Shown: positions 17,772 to 26,233, counted from the stretch's first letter. The stretch is 64,000 nucleotides of DNA from XYD12-FULL-36-8 sp964613805 (GCA_964613805.1 CAZTJF010000019.1:1-64000), one strand, 5' to 3'. Notes: generated from the sequence alone by a model not told the origin. Program-made: numbers and translations.

Positions 17772-19436
17772 ATGATTACGCTATCCGATAAAATGAAAAT
17801 TAAAGCACCTCACGATTCCGGCTTATCGTGCAAAGGATGGATTCAAGAAGCCGCAATGCGAATGCTGATGAATAACCTTGATCCTCAAGTTGCTGAAAAC
17901 ACTGCCGAACTAATTGTTTATGGCGGAAAAGGAAAAGCTGCAAGAAATTGGGAATGTTATGAGGCAATTATTAAATCACTAAAAGAGTTAGACAATGATG
18001 AAACTTTGCTTGTGCAGTCAGGTAAACCAGTTGCTATTTTCAAGACACACGAAAATGCACCGCGAGTAATTATTTCAAACTCGATGTTGGTTCCAGATTG
18101 GGCTAACTGGGACGAATTCAGACGGCTTGAAGCACTTGGATTAACAATGTATGGTCAGATGACAGCAGGCAGCTGGATTTACATCGGCACGCAAGGTATT
18201 TTGCAAGGTACTTATGAAACCTTTGCTGAATGTGGAAGAAAATATTTTGATGGAACACTCAAAGGAAAATTTCTTTTAACAGCAGGATTAGGCGGAATGG
18301 GTGGCGCTCAACCTCTCGCCGCTGCGATGAATGGGGCTGCTTTCCTTGGAATTGAAGTGGATAAATCTCGGCTGGAAAAAAGAATTGAAACCGGCTATCT
18401 CGATGTGATGACTGATAATCTTGATGAAGCATTGCATCTTGTTCTCCAAGCAAAAGCAAATAGAACTCCCCTATCCGCCGGACTTTTAGGAAATGCTGGC
18501 GAAGTACTACCTGAAATATTAAAACGAAATGTTATTCCTGATATTTTAACTGATCAAACTTCTGCACATGACACTCTTAACGGATATGTTCCTATGGGAA
18601 TGTCATTTGAACAAGCAAAAGATTTGAGAAAAAGTAATTCGGCTGATTACATTAAACTTGCAAAGAAGACAATAGTACAACATGTTGAGACAATGCTTGA
18701 ATTTCAGAAACGCGGTACTATAACTTTCGATTATGGAAATAACATTCGCGGAGAAGCAAAAGAAAATGGTGTGAAGAATGCATTTGATATTCCCGGATTT
18801 GTTCCTGAATTTATTCGTCCACTTTTCTGTGACGGGAAAGGACCTTTCCGCTGGGCTGCACTTTCCGGAGATCCTGATGATATTTTTGTAACTGATAAAG
18901 CAATTAAAGAAACATTTCCTGAAAATAAATCTTTATGTAACTGGATTGATTTGGCTCAAAAGAAAGTTCACTTTCAAGGATTGCCTGCACGCATTTGCTG
19001 GCTTGGTTATGGCGAAAGAGCTAAGATGGGAAAAATATTTAATCAACTTGTTGCAGATAAAAAAGTTGAGGCACCAATTGTAATCGGAAGAGATCATCTT
19101 GATTGTGGTTCGGTTGCGTCACCAAATCGCGAAACAGAAGCGATGAAAGATGGCAGCGATGCAATTGGAGATTGGCCAATTCTTAACGCATTATTAAACG
19201 CAATTGGCGGTGCAAGCTGGGTTTCAGTTCATCATGGCGGCGGAGTAGGAATTGGTAAATCAATTCATGCCGGAATGGTTGTAGTGGCTGATGGAACTAA
19301 AGAAGCTGAAGCAAGAATTGAACGGGTTCTAACTTACGATCCGGGGATGGGTATTGTCCGCCATGCTGATGCGGGTTACGATCAAGCAATTGAAAATGCA
19401 ATAAAATGGAATGTAAAAATTCCGATGTTAAAATAA
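17772..19436 (+). CDS. hutU: Urocanate hydratase
   Basis: 554 residues. HutU converts urocanate to imidazolonepropionate in histidine breakdown, with NAD+ as a tightly bound electrophilic cofactor. Diagnostic segments include Val-Tyr-Gly-Gly-Lys-Gly-Lys-Ala-Ala-Arg-Asn, the dinucleotide loop Gly-Leu-Gly-Gly-Met-Gly-Gly-Ala-Gln-Pro-Leu, and Asp-Cys-Gly-Ser-Val-Ala-Ser-Pro-Asn-Arg-Glu-Thr. Length is normal for the family. No hutH, hutI or hutG is in the window; HutU is in an operon with adenosine deaminase and an unknown protein instead. Confidence 0.96.
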   Translation: MITLSDKMKIKAPHDSGLSCKGWIQEAAMRMLMNNLDPQVAENTAELIVYGGKGKAARNWECYEAIIKSLKELDNDETLLVQSGKPVAIFKTHENAPRVIISNSMLVPDWANWDEFRRLEALGLTMYGQMTAGSWIYIGTQGILQGTYETFAECGRKYFDGTLKGKFLLTAGLGGMGGAQPLAAAMNGAAFLGIEVDKSRLEKRIETGYLDVMTDNLDEALHLVLQAKANRTPLSAGLLGNAGEVLPEILKRNVIPDILTDQTSAHDTLNGYVPMGMSFEQAKDLRKSNSADYIKLAKKTIVQHVETMLEFQKRGTITFDYGNNIRGEAKENGVKNAFDIPGFVPEFIRPLFCDGKGPFRWAALSGDPDDIFVTDKAIKETFPENKSLCNWIDLAQKKVHFQGLPARICWLGYGERAKMGKIFNQLVADKKVEAPIVIGRDHLDCGSVASPNRETEAMKDGSDAIGDWPILNALLNAIGGASWVSVHHGGGVGIGKSIHAGMVVVADGTKEAEARIERVLTYDPGMGIVRHADAGYDQAIENAIKWNVKIPMLK

Positions 19437-19441
19437 ATCAA

Positions 19442-19506
19442 CTCTGCAAACTTTGCGGTTAACTCATCACCGCTGAGAACACGGAGAAATCGCAAAGAAC
19501 GCAGAG
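19442..19506. repeat. Imperfect palindromic interspersed element
   Basis: A 65-base element between hutU and the dehydrogenase gene. The left arm CTCTGC-AAA-CTTTGCG (19442-19457) is mirrored by CGCAAAG-AAC-GCAGAG (19491-19506), 13 of 16 positions pairing. Inside, a second inverted pair GCGGT/ACCGC can form. Its GC content and composition stand out from the AT-rich surroundings. I recall similar CTCTGC/GCAGAG palindromes as dispersed intergenic repeats in many environmental bacteria, so this is probably one copy of a REP-like family; no second copy was seen in this window. Confidence 0.6.
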
Positions 19507-19540
19507 ATTAAGAAAATCAAAAACATATTAAGAGGCAATC

Positions 19541-20731
19541 ATGAAACTCAAAGTATTAGTCGCAGATAAATTTCCGGATAAATATATCCAACAAATGAAA
19601 GACCTTGATCTGGAAGTTGTTTACCAGCCAAAACTGGGAGAGAAAGATCTTCCTGAAGCAGTAAAAGATGTTGACATTCTCATCGTGCGATCAACAGTTG
19701 TGAATGAAGAAACCATTTCATCAAGCAAAAAATTAAACCTAATTATTCGTGCGGGTTCCGGTGTAAACAATATTGCAATTCCTGCTGCGAACAAAAAAGG
19801 TGTTTATGTTACCAACTGTCCAGGAATGAATGCCGTGGCAGTTGCGGAATTAACAATGGGCTTGATGTTATCTCTCGATCGGTTCATTCCTGATAATGTT
19901 GCTGATTTTAGAAATGGTGTTTGGAATAAAGATAAATATTCCAAAGGACAAGGATTAAAGGGCAAGACTCTTGGTTTAATTGGAGTTGGAAACATCGGTA
20001 AAGAAGTTGCAAGGCGTGCTCTTGCATTTCAGATGAATGTTTATGGAAAAGATATAACTCGAATTGAAGGTGTGCAGATAAAAGATTTCAGCGAAATGGA
20101 TCAGCTTCTTCCGTTGTGTGACATTGTAACTATTCATTTACCCGCAACTCCGCAAACAAAAGGATTATTCAATAAACAAATGTTTAGTTACATGAAGAAC
20201 GGAGCTTATCTCATTAATACATCAAGGCAGGATATTATAGTTGAGGATGATCTTCTCGAAGCAATCAAGGAAAAAAATCTCCGCGTAGCCGTAGATGTTT
20301 TTAAGGGCGAACCTGAAGGAAAATCCGGTGAAGTCAAATCTAAGCTTCAAGATAATCCAAACATTTATGTAACTCACCACATTGGGGCTTCAACAGAACA
20401 GGCACAGGACGCAGTTGCTGAAGAGACTGTAAACATAATTAAGCATTACGTTCACAGCGGAGTGATTGATCATTGGGTTAACAGAGCAAAAATTACTGAT
20501 GCAAAATATCAACTTGTAGTTAAGCATTATGACAAACCCGGTGTGCTTGCCACTGTTCTCGATGTAATAAGAAGTGGAAATATAAACATTGAAGAAATCG
20601 AGAATATCATTTTTGAGGGTGGAATTGCCGCTTGCTGCACAATGAAATTGAAAAGTGCTGCAACAGCCGATATGCTAAAAAAGGTTAGTGAAAATCCAAA
20701 TGTAATTAGTGTAAGTCACGTAGAGATTTAA
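19541..20731 (+). CDS. PGDH-like D-2-hydroxyacid dehydrogenase with ACT domain
   Basis: 396 residues. N-terminal substrate domain, NAD-binding domain with Gly-Val-Gly-Asn-Ile-Gly, catalytic His in His-Ile-Gly-Ala-Ser-Thr, and a C-terminal ACT domain from about residue 325. It would oxidise 3-phosphoglycerate in serine synthesis or act on a related 2-hydroxyacid. The usual Ala-Arg-Gly-Gly around the catalytic arginine is changed to Ser-Arg229-Gln-Asp: the arginine remains but the glycines are replaced. A second, canonical long SerA is encoded at 46850, so this shorter one may have a different substrate. It is separated from hutU by the palindromic element and has its own AAGAGG ribosome-binding site. 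Confidence 0.8.
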   Translation: MKLKVLVADKFPDKYIQQMKDLDLEVVYQPKLGEKDLPEAVKDVDILIVRSTVVNEETISSSKKLNLIIRAGSGVNNIAIPAANKKGVYVTNCPGMNAVAVAELTMGLMLSLDRFIPDNVADFRNGVWNKDKYSKGQGLKGKTLGLIGVGNIGKEVARRALAFQMNVYGKDITRIEGVQIKDFSEMDQLLPLCDIVTIHLPATPQTKGLFNKQMFSYMKNGAYLINTSRQDIIVEDDLLEAIKEKNLRVAVDVFKGEPEGKSGEVKSKLQDNPNIYVTHHIGASTEQAQDAVAEETVNIIKHYVHSGVIDHWVNRAKITDAKYQLVVKHYDKPGVLATVLDVIRSGNINIEEIENIIFEGGIAACCTMKLKSAATADMLKKVSENPNVISVSHVEI

Positions 20732-20738
20732 GATTCTT

Positions 20739-20789
20739 AGATATGCCAGATTTGCAGCGTTCTATTCCAACCTGAAATCTGGCATATCT
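20739..20789. terminator. Long perfect inverted repeat between convergent genes
   Basis: A 15-base perfect inverted repeat (20739-20753 with 20775-20789) with a 21-base loop lies between the convergent dehydrogenase and MqnA-like genes; its right arm ends one base before the stop codon of the minus-strand gene. Neither side has a proper U-run, but the length of the stem and its place suggest a shared bidirectional terminator or transcript-end stabiliser. Confidence 0.55.
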
Positions 20790-21548
20790 TCACACAAACT
20801 TCACATCAATCATATCTTTAATAATGCCGTGGTAATAAGGCAATTCTAAAAGCTGTTTTATACCTTCTAAATCCTGCTCATTAAAATCAAATACCAAGTG
20901 CTGAAGATTTTCCATAAGATAATTTTTAGTGGATGGAGAGAATTTTTCTCCCATACCTTCAAAAACTTTAGCTGAATTAATTGCAGAAATTATATTATGA
21001 CAAATTGCGTGGAATTCCCTCAAAACTTCTTCAGTTTGACTTGCAAAAACAAAATTAACATAAGGAGCCGAAATCAATTCAATTATTTCCTCTGTGAAGC
21101 TTATCCCGGATTCAATTTTATCTTCAATAAAATTTCTGTCACCAACAAGAATACGATTTTTGCCAGAGGGACTGTCATTCGTTTTCTCTAAAGACAATTG
21201 AACATCAATTCCATAAACTTCACTGAAAAGTATTTTTGTAAGGATGCCTTCACTCGATGATACATCCCCGGCAAGCACAACCTGATTAGTCAGTTTCTGC
21301 TGCGGGGTAAAATAGATATACGAATTACTGAGTGATTCATCGAATGATATGCCCAAACTTTTTGTGACAAAAAAATCTTTATGATTCAGCAAATCCAAAG
21401 TTGGAATTAGTCCAATTGAATTTTTTGTTTCAATTATCTTTTTTGATAGTAAACCGGATGGGAGGAAGTGAATCTTAATGCCGTCCTTCTCAGTAATAAC
21501 TGTAGAAAAGATTCGGGCAAAAATATTATCAGGTAAAAATATCTTCAT
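20790..21548 (-). CDS. MqnA/MqnD-like periplasmic-binding-fold protein
   Basis: 252 residues, no signal peptide. The segment Ile-Gly-Leu-Ile-Pro-Thr-Leu-Asp-Leu-Leu near residue 45 and, further on, Val-Val-Leu-Ala-Gly-Asp-Val-Ser-Ser-Ser-Glu plus Arg-Ile-Leu-Val-Gly-Asp-Arg follow the layout of MqnA (chorismate dehydratase) and MqnD of the futalosine menaquinone pathway, where the equivalent Thr/Ser segment binds the substrate. The match is by pattern only and the N-terminus is divergent, so it may be a relative with another ligand. It is the last gene of the rplS cluster, 52 bases after rplS. No other mqn gene is visible. Confidence 0.5.
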   Translation of the reverse strand: MKIFLPDNIFARIFSTVITEKDGIKIHFLPSGLLSKKIIETKNSIGLIPTLDLLNHKDFFVTKSLGISFDESLSNSYIYFTPQQKLTNQVVLAGDVSSSEGILTKILFSEVYGIDVQLSLEKTNDSPSGKNRILVGDRNFIEDKIESGISFTEEIIELISAPYVNFVFASQTEEVLREFHAICHNIISAINSAKVFEGMGEKFSPSTKNYLMENLQHLVFDFNEQDLEGIKQLLELPYYHGIIKDMIDVKFV

Positions 21549-21600
21549 AGCAGAATAAAAAAAGCCGCTTGTTCAGCGGCTATCAGAACTTTTTGTCGTG

Positions 21601-21945
21601 TTAAGTTGTCTTTCCTTTAATTCTCGCCGCTTTACCAGATAAATTTCTTAAGTAAAAAAGCTTAGCTCGTCTTACATTACCTTCACGAATGATTTCGACC
21701 TTTGAAATCTTAGGAGAATTGAATGGAAATATTCTTTCAACGCCAACTCCGCTTGAAAGTTTTCTAACTGTAAAAGTTTTGTTCAAACCAGAACCTCGAA
21801 TGCTTATTACATCACCTTCAAAGGGCTGAATTCTTTCTTTATCACCTTCAATAACTTTTACGTGAACTTTAATACGGTCACCCGGATTGAATTTCGGGTA
21901 ATCGGTTTTTAATTGTTCGGGTAATATTTTACTTGCATCTATCAT
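21601..21945 (-). CDS. rplS: 50S ribosomal protein L19
   Basis: 114 residues. L19 sits at the 30S-50S interface. The family features Phe-Asn-Pro-Gly-Asp-Arg-Ile-Lys-Val, Phe-Glu-Gly-Asp-Val-Ile and the C-terminal Arg-Arg-Ala-Lys-Leu-Phe-Tyr-Leu-Arg are present. It follows trmD by 11 bases in the conserved rpsP-rimM-trmD-rplS order, with khpA inserted between rpsP and rimM. The ATG has an AAAGGAT ribosome-binding site. Confidence 0.97.
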   Translation of the reverse strand: MIDASKILPEQLKTDYPKFNPGDRIKVHVKVIEGDKERIQPFEGDVISIRGSGLNKTFTVRKLSSGVGVERIFPFNSPKISKVEIIREGNVRRAKLFYLRNLSGKAARIKGKTT

Positions 21946-21956
21946 TTTTTTATCCT

Positions 21957-22634
21957 TTAATTATTAAATTTTTTCCATCTTTCTGTTAATTGTTTTGATT
22001 GCTCTTCTTTCCAATCTTTAATTTGTTTTTCATTGCCAGATAAAAGCACTTCAGGAACTTTCATTCCTTTATATTCAGCAGGACGAGTAAAACAAGGAGC
22101 TTCAATACTTTCCCCATCCTGGAATGAATCATTTAAAGCTGATTCACTGTCATTAAGAACTCCCGGTATCACACGAACGATTGCATCAATAATAACAAGC
22201 GAAGGAAGTTCTCCGCCTGTTAGCACAAAGTTACCAAGGGAAATTTCATCGGTAGCAAATTTTTCTCTCACTCTATCATCAATATCTTTATAATGCCCGG
22301 CAATAAACATTAAATTTTTCTTAAGGGAAAGTTGATTCGCCATACTCTGATTAAAAACCTTACCCTTTGGCGTTGTGAAAATTACATGATCGTATTTTCT
22401 TTCGCTTTGGAGTTTCTCAATGCATTCAAAGAACGGCTCAGGCTTCAATACCATTCCAGGCCCGCCGCCAAAAGGTTTATCGTCAATTTGCTTGTGTTTG
22501 TTAAAAGCATAATCTCGAACGTTATGAATAAAAATTATGACTTTTTTTTTATCCTGTGCTCTTTTGATTATGCTAGAATTTAACGGACCGATAAAAACAT
22601 CCGGTACGGCAGTTAAAATATCAATCCTCATCAT
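21957..22634 (-). CDS. trmD: tRNA (guanine-37 N1)-methyltransferase
   Basis: 225 residues. TrmD methylates G37 next to the anticodon and prevents frameshifting. SPOUT knot motifs are present: Phe-Gly-Gly-Gly-Pro-Gly-Met-Val, and Gly-Asn-Phe-Val-Leu-Thr-Gly-Gly-Glu-Leu with the S-adenosylmethionine loop. Two adjacent ATGs (22634 and 22631) are both possible starts. The 5' end overlaps rimM by 14 bases. Confidence 0.96.
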   Translation of the reverse strand: MMRIDILTAVPDVFIGPLNSSIIKRAQDKKKVIIFIHNVRDYAFNKHKQIDDKPFGGGPGMVLKPEPFFECIEKLQSERKYDHVIFTTPKGKVFNQSMANQLSLKKNLMFIAGHYKDIDDRVREKFATDEISLGNFVLTGGELPSLVIIDAIVRVIPGVLNDSESALNDSFQDGESIEAPCFTRPAEYKGMKVPEVLLSGNEKQIKDWKEEQSKQLTERWKKFNN

Positions 22635-23139
22635 CTTCGTAAAAATCTTCGCCCGGTTTTAATATCAAAATTTTATTTGTTATGTCCACGCTTTCAATGA
22701 ACTCGTGAACAGCCGGAATCAGAACTTCTTCGTCACTTAATTTTCTAATTACAAAAACATCATTCGCCAGCATAGAATAAACATCTATCAGATCGCCAAA
22801 TTCAACATTATTACGTAACACTTTACAGCCAATTAAATCATGAATAAAATAATGTCCAAAAGGGAGCTTTAGCAAATCTGCATCATCAACATATACATCT
22901 TTACCAATTAAAACGTCAACAGATTCCTTGTCATCAAAATTTTTAAACTTAATTAAAATATCATTTTTATTGCTTTTAACAGTTTGCAGTAAGAATGATT
23001 TTTTCTCACCCCAGAAATCAATATAAACTTTTTTTAGTTTATTGAACCTGGCTGGATTGTCGGAAAAAGAATTTATCTTTAAGAAACCTTTATCGTCTTC
23101 AGCAGAAACAATTTTGGCAACAAGAAAATATTCACTCAC
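22621..23139 (-). CDS. rimM: 16S rRNA processing protein RimM
   Basis: 172 residues. RimM assists maturation of the 30S head. An N-terminal RimM domain is followed by a PRC-like barrel containing Gly-His-Tyr-Phe-Ile-His-Asp-Leu-Ile-Gly-Cys. The start codon is GTG at 23139; no ATG lies close by. The C-terminus is acidic (Tyr-Glu-Asp-Asp-Glu-Asp) and overlaps the trmD start. Placed 22 bases after khpA. Confidence 0.93.
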   Translation of the reverse strand: MSEYFLVAKIVSAEDDKGFLKINSFSDNPARFNKLKKVYIDFWGEKKSFLLQTVKSNKNDILIKFKNFDDKESVDVLIGKDVYVDDADLLKLPFGHYFIHDLIGCKVLRNNVEFGDLIDVYSMLANDVFVIRKLSDEEVLIPAVHEFIESVDITNKILILKPGEDFYEDDED

Positions 23140-23161
23140 TAAAAATAAAATTCCATTACAG

Positions 23162-23395
23162 TTAATCCAAAATTTCTAAAACAGCTCTCTTTCCATGCTT
23201 AGCAGCAACCGCTGTAAGCAATATTCTCATAGCTGCGGCTGTTTTACCTTTCTTACCGATAACTTTACCAATATCGCTCTGGCTGACTCTAAGCCCAAGC
23301 AATATCCTTTTGTCTTCATCAATTTTCTCATCAATCACCACACCATCGGGATTATCAACAAGCTGCTTTGCGATGTACTCAATGAACTCTTTCAT
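23162..23395 (-). CDS. khpA: KH-domain RNA-binding protein KhpA
   Basis: 77 residues with the start at ATG 23395; an open frame extends upstream to 23428 but AAGGAGG lies nine bases before 23395, which decides the start. A single KH domain with Ile-Gly-Lys-Lys-Gly-Lys (the GxxG loop) binds RNA. In other bacteria KhpA pairs with KhpB to affect cell division and envelope growth; KhpB is not in the window. It sits between rpsP and rimM, its usual place. Confidence 0.92.
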   Translation of the reverse strand: MKEFIEYIAKQLVDNPDGVVIDEKIDEDKRILLGLRVSQSDIGKVIGKKGKTAAAMRILLTAVAAKHGKRAVLEILD

Positions 23396-23482
23396 AGGAA
23401 GACACCTCCTTAAATAGAGTATGGGCACATAAGAAATAATGTACAGAAGAATAAGCTGCTGAAATTTTTAATTATACCTTTT

Positions 23483-23935
23483 CTAAGCAGGTTGTTCTTC
23501 AGAAGCTGCACCCTTAACTTCTGCTGTACTTTCGGAAACTGTCTCTTGCTTTTTCTCCTCGGAAGTTTTTTCACCTTTTCGTTTTTTCTTTGCTTTAACG
23601 GTTTGTGATTTAGCTTCGCGAAGTTTCTGGAAATTCTCTTTTTCTTCTTTGATTTTTTCGTCTGAGGCACCTTTTCTTTTCAGATGCTTTTCAAGAAGAA
23701 TTCCCTTTTGACTTAGTAAATTTCTAACTGTATCGGTCGGTTGAGCACCATTATTTAACCAATATAACGCTCTGTCTTCTTTAATTTCTAACGCAGCCGG
23801 ATGCGTCAATGGATTATAAAGACCGATAGCTTCAATAAATTTACCGTCTCGAGGTGAACGAGAATCTGCTGCAACAACTTTATAGACTGGCTGTTTCTTT
23901 TTACCCAATCTTCTTAATCTTAATTTGACTGCCAA
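23483..23935 (-). CDS. rpsP: 30S ribosomal protein S16 with charged C-terminal extension
   Basis: 150 residues. Residues 1-80 are standard S16: Val-Lys-Leu-Arg-Leu-Arg-Arg, Pro-Val-Tyr-Lys-Val-Val, and Trp-Leu-Asn-Asn-Gly-Ala-Gln-Pro-Thr-Asp. From about 85 on it continues as a Lys/Glu-rich, probably disordered tail, nearly doubling the usual length of about 80-90. The start is a TTG at 23935 behind CGGAGG, unusual for a ribosomal protein but it gives the normal N-terminus. Extended S16 forms are known in this phylum. Confidence 0.95.
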   Translation of the reverse strand: MAVKLRLRRLGKKKQPVYKVVAADSRSPRDGKFIEAIGLYNPLTHPAALEIKEDRALYWLNNGAQPTDTVRNLLSQKGILLEKHLKRKGASDEKIKEEKENFQKLREAKSQTVKAKKKRKGEKTSEEKKQETVSESTAEVKGAASEEQPA

Positions 23936-23968
23936 CTTAAATAACCTCCGTATGTTTAATCATTTTAA

Positions 23969-25294
23969 TCAATTGAATTTATAATTTTTTAACATTGATC
24001 CGCCAAATCCTTTTTTACTGAATTGGCTCATCATTTTTTGCATTTCACCAAATTGCTTTATTAACATGTTCACTTCTTGAATAGAAGTGCCGCTTCCTCT
24101 TGCAATTCTCATCCTTCGGCTGCCATTCAAAATTTTGGGTTTCTTTCTTTCCTGATACGTCATCGAATTTATAATTGCTTCGGTTTTTACGAGGGCATTA
24201 TCATCAACTTTTAAATTTTTTGCCTTCCCGCCAATACCAGGAAGCATTCCAATCAGCGATGACAATGAACCCATTTTCTTTATGGCTTTAATTTGCTTAA
24301 GAAAATCTTCAAAATCAAATTCATTTTTCCTTATTTTTTCTTCAAGCTTGTCCGCTTCAATCTCCTCAAAGTTCTCCTGAACCCTTTCCACAAGGGAAAT
24401 CACGTCACCTTTACCCAAAATTCTTGATGCTAAACGATCAGGATAAAAAGTTTCAAGCTGGTTTAATTTTTCGCCATTACTGATGAATTTAATTGGTTTT
24501 CCCACAACAGAGCGGATTGAGAGGGCTGCTCCGCCTCTTGCATCACCATCGAGTTTTGTGAGAACTATTCCATCAAAATTTAATTTGTCATTAAACGATT
24601 TAGCAGAATTAACTGCATCCTGACCGGTCATAGCATCAACAACAAATAAAATTTCTGTTGGCTGCACTAAATTTTTGATTTGTTCAATCTCAGCCATCAT
24701 TTCTTCATCAACATGAAGTCTACCGGCTGTATCAATAATAACTGTATTAAAGTTATTTTCTTTAGCATGCTCAATTGAGGATTTCACAACTTTAATTGCA
24801 TCTTTTTCTTCCAGAGAGAAGACAGGAATATTAACTTGCTCTCCTAACATTTGAAGCTGTTTAATAGCTGCAGGACGATAAACATCCGCCGCAGCTAATA
24901 ATGTTTTGCGTTGACTATCCTTTAATTTTTTAGCAAGCTTAGCGCTGAATGTGGTTTTACCTGAACCTTGAAGTCCCGAAATTAAAATAGTTGTTAATCC
25001 AGATCCATTAATCTTCAATTCGCTTTGATTACCACCAAGAACTTTAACTAATTCATCATAAATAATTTTAGTAATCAATTGTCCAGGAGTAATAGAGGAT
25101 AAAACTTCCTTACCCAGAGCTTTAGTTTTTACATCCTCAATAAAATCTTTTGCAACTTTGAAATTAACATCAGCATCAAGCAGAATTCTTCTAATCTCTC
25201 GAAGAGTATCGGAAATATTATTCTCCGTCAGCTTTCCCTGTCCTCTTACCTTCTTAAGAGCTGATTCTAATTTTAAAGTTAAATCTTCAAACAT
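23969..25294 (-). CDS. ffh: Signal recognition particle GTPase Ffh
   Basis: 441 residues. Ffh binds signal peptides and 4.5S RNA and targets proteins to the membrane. Order of domains: N-terminal four-helix bundle, G domain with Gly-Leu-Gln-Gly-Ser-Gly-Lys-Thr-Thr near residue 110, Asp-Thr-Ala-Gly-Arg, and Thr-Lys-Leu-Asp-Gly-Asp; then the M domain with Gly-Ser-Gly-Thr-Ser-Ile-Gln-Glu and a short Met/Phe/Lys C-terminus. It lies between atpG and rpsP; no SRP RNA gene is visible here. Confidence 0.97.
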   Translation of the reverse strand: MFEDLTLKLESALKKVRGQGKLTENNISDTLREIRRILLDADVNFKVAKDFIEDVKTKALGKEVLSSITPGQLITKIIYDELVKVLGGNQSELKINGSGLTTILISGLQGSGKTTFSAKLAKKLKDSQRKTLLAAADVYRPAAIKQLQMLGEQVNIPVFSLEEKDAIKVVKSSIEHAKENNFNTVIIDTAGRLHVDEEMMAEIEQIKNLVQPTEILFVVDAMTGQDAVNSAKSFNDKLNFDGIVLTKLDGDARGGAALSIRSVVGKPIKFISNGEKLNQLETFYPDRLASRILGKGDVISLVERVQENFEEIEADKLEEKIRKNEFDFEDFLKQIKAIKKMGSLSSLIGMLPGIGGKAKNLKVDDNALVKTEAIINSMTYQERKKPKILNGSRRMRIARGSGTSIQEVNMLIKQFGEMQKMMSQFSKKGFGGSMLKNYKFN

Positions 25295-25343
25295 TATTTA
25301 TTTTACGATCTTGATAAAATTATTGAAGTAAATATAGGAATGG

Positions 25344-26219
25344 TTAACTGGCTTTAAGAGCATTTGCGCCGGCAACTATTTCCAACAATTCTTTCGTAAT
25401 TGCTGCTTGTCGTTCCTTGTTATATTTTAATTGTAAGGTTCTGATCAATTCCTTTGCGTTTGTTGAGGCATTATCCATCGCAGTCATTCTTGCACCAAGT
25501 TCAGATGCATTAGATTCTAAAAGAATTCGCCAAATTTGTGCTCTGAGATGTTTGGGAAGTAAATATTCAAAAATAGATTTTTGATCCATTTCATAAATAT
25601 AATCGGGCTGATTTTTTTTATCAGTACTTTCAGTAACCAACGTTATAGGCAAAAATTGCTCTACTACTATTTTCTGCTGAATGATTGATTTAAATTCATT
25701 ATAGATAATTATTACTTTGTCAAAAGTCCCATCCATGTATGATGAAATAATTTTTTGAGAAATATCTAATGCTTCAGAATATTTCAATGAAGAAAATAAT
25801 CCAAGATTCTTGTCAAATAGATTATAATTTCTTTTTGAGAAGAAATCATATCCTTTTTTTCCAACGCAGTATACATGAACCTTATTTGAATTATTATTCA
25901 GTTCATCATGAATACTTCTAACTGCTTCTTTTATTATATTCGAATTAAATGCACCGCAAAGCCCTCTGTCGGCAGTTACAATAACAACTGCAATACTTTT
26001 AATTGGTCGTTGAACAAAAAAGGGATTTGTGATGAGATCATTTTCGGTAGCAAGATTTGAAAGTGCCTGCCAAATTTTACGAGCATATGGTCGTGCATTT
26101 ACAACATTTTCTTGAGCGCGGCGTAATTTAGCTGCAGCAACCATTTTCATTGCTTTTGTAATTTGCTGTGTGCTTTTTACACCTTTAATTCTGCCTTTTA
26201 TATCTCTAAGTGTTGCCAT
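25344..26219 (-). CDS. atpG: ATP synthase F1 gamma subunit
   Basis: 291 residues. The central stalk that rotates inside the alpha/beta hexamer. The N-terminal helix Arg-Ile-Lys-Gly-Val-Lys-Ser-Thr-Gln-Gln-Ile-Thr-Lys-Ala and the C-terminal Ala-Met-Asp-Asn-Ala-Ser-Thr-Asn-Ala signature are intact, with the nucleotide-like Rossmann insert between them. It is the last atp gene of this cluster; beta and epsilon genes do not follow. Confidence 0.96.
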   Translation of the reverse strand: MATLRDIKGRIKGVKSTQQITKAMKMVAAAKLRRAQENVVNARPYARKIWQALSNLATENDLITNPFFVQRPIKSIAVVIVTADRGLCGAFNSNIIKEAVRSIHDELNNNSNKVHVYCVGKKGYDFFSKRNYNLFDKNLGLFSSLKYSEALDISQKIISSYMDGTFDKVIIIYNEFKSIIQQKIVVEQFLPITLVTESTDKKNQPDYIYEMDQKSIFEYLLPKHLRAQIWRILLESNASELGARMTAMDNASTNAKELIRTLQLKYNKERQAAITKELLEIVAGANALKAS

Positions 26220-26233
26220 TTACAAATTTTGAT

